DNA of 5,680 bases from CANKBT01 sp038236005 (GTDB taxonomy: Bacteria > Actinomycetota > Actinomycetes > Mycobacteriales > SCTD01). A program made the position numbers and the translations under genes. This document shows, one piece after another, positions 5,504-5,680 of the stretch (its first letter is position 1; each line of letters starts with the position of its first letter). The notes below the pieces were generated by a model. It did not search any database and was not told the origin of the DNA. It saw nothing but the letters and a program-made list of their open reading frames with translations. The DNA is taken from NCBI GenBank assembly GCA_038236005.1, contig JBBSTI010000183.1, positions 1 to 5,680 on the forward strand. Direction: 5' to 3'.

Positions 5504-5680
5504 GCTGGGGCCGCTTCGTGCCCTGGTGATCTTGGCAGCCGGAACGGCGCCAAGATCTGTGAGGGTGTCGTTGTGCGCCGTCTGGTTGAAGGCGTCAGGT
5601 TGGTGCTCGGTGTCCGTGGTGTGACTCTTCCAAGATCTGGCCGGCTTGCCGTGCCTTGTTGGTGACCTGTCCGCTGCGGG
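5504..5680. other. Gene-free tail with a repeated decamer
   Basis: No convincing coding region or RNA gene is seen here. Besides the hairpin, CCAAGATCTG occurs twice (5550-5559 and 5630-5639), each copy containing the 6-bp palindrome AGATCT. The second copy has no nearby pairing arm on its left, so a partner may lie beyond the window. The segment has more T than the flanking coding sequence. Confidence 0.5.
5528..5557. terminator. Strong hairpin after the 4898 gene, possible terminator
   Basis: GATCTTGGC (5528-5536) pairs perfectly with GCCAAGATC (5549-5557). The inner stem GCCG (5538-5541) / CGGC (5545-5548) closes a GAA loop, with A5537 as the only bulge. It lies 24 bases after the stop codon. 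There is no T-run, as is common for actinobacterial hairpins at gene ends. Its GATCTT/AAGATC arms link it in sequence to the hairpin at 4844-4879. Confidence 0.55.

Noticed and set aside
5560..5680. Possible tRNA or other structured RNA in the tail
   Set aside because: I could not assemble a cloverleaf with acceptor, anticodon and T arms, and no TTC-containing T-loop sequence is present in the right place.

Overview
The window is very GC-rich and reads as a chromosomal segment of a high-GC actinomycete. Third codon positions are almost always G or C, and the protein sequences look like Actinobacteria of the Nocardioides/Propionibacteriales type. The genus cannot be fixed from the sequence alone.

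Layout, left to right. (1) The 3' end of purB (adenylosuccinate lyase) is followed, with a one-base stop/start overlap, by purC (SAICAR synthase). The two make a purine-biosynthesis operon fragment on the + strand. (2) A 1.4-kb stretch carries one + strand gene. Its protein pairs an AbiEi-like N-terminal winged-helix region with a C-terminal Vsr/DUF559-like nuclease region. A pair of 55-bp palindromic elements lies on each side of this gene. (3) A leftward operon def-ilvA (peptide deformylase, threonine ammonia-lyase), with 8-bp overlapping reading frames, converges on the nuclease-like gene. (4) A divergent + strand gene of unknown function starts 80 bp from def. The space between the two ribosome-binding sites is almost filled by one hairpin. 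(5) A gene-free tail holds another hairpin and a repeated decamer.

The housekeeping genes are ordinary. The notable feature is the repeat family. Four imperfect palindromes, each exactly 55 bp, begin GATCTTCC and end GGAAGATC, share internal invariant positions, and form two pairs in direct orientation (1587-1724 and 2788-2924) around the nuclease-like gene. The arrangement recalls REP/RAYT or MITE-like systems, with a PD-(D/E)XK/Vsr-type protein where a transposase would be expected. This link is an inference from layout. Two shorter palindromes with GATCTT/AAGATC arms (4844-4879 and 5528-5557) lie in the other intergenic spaces and may be relatives.
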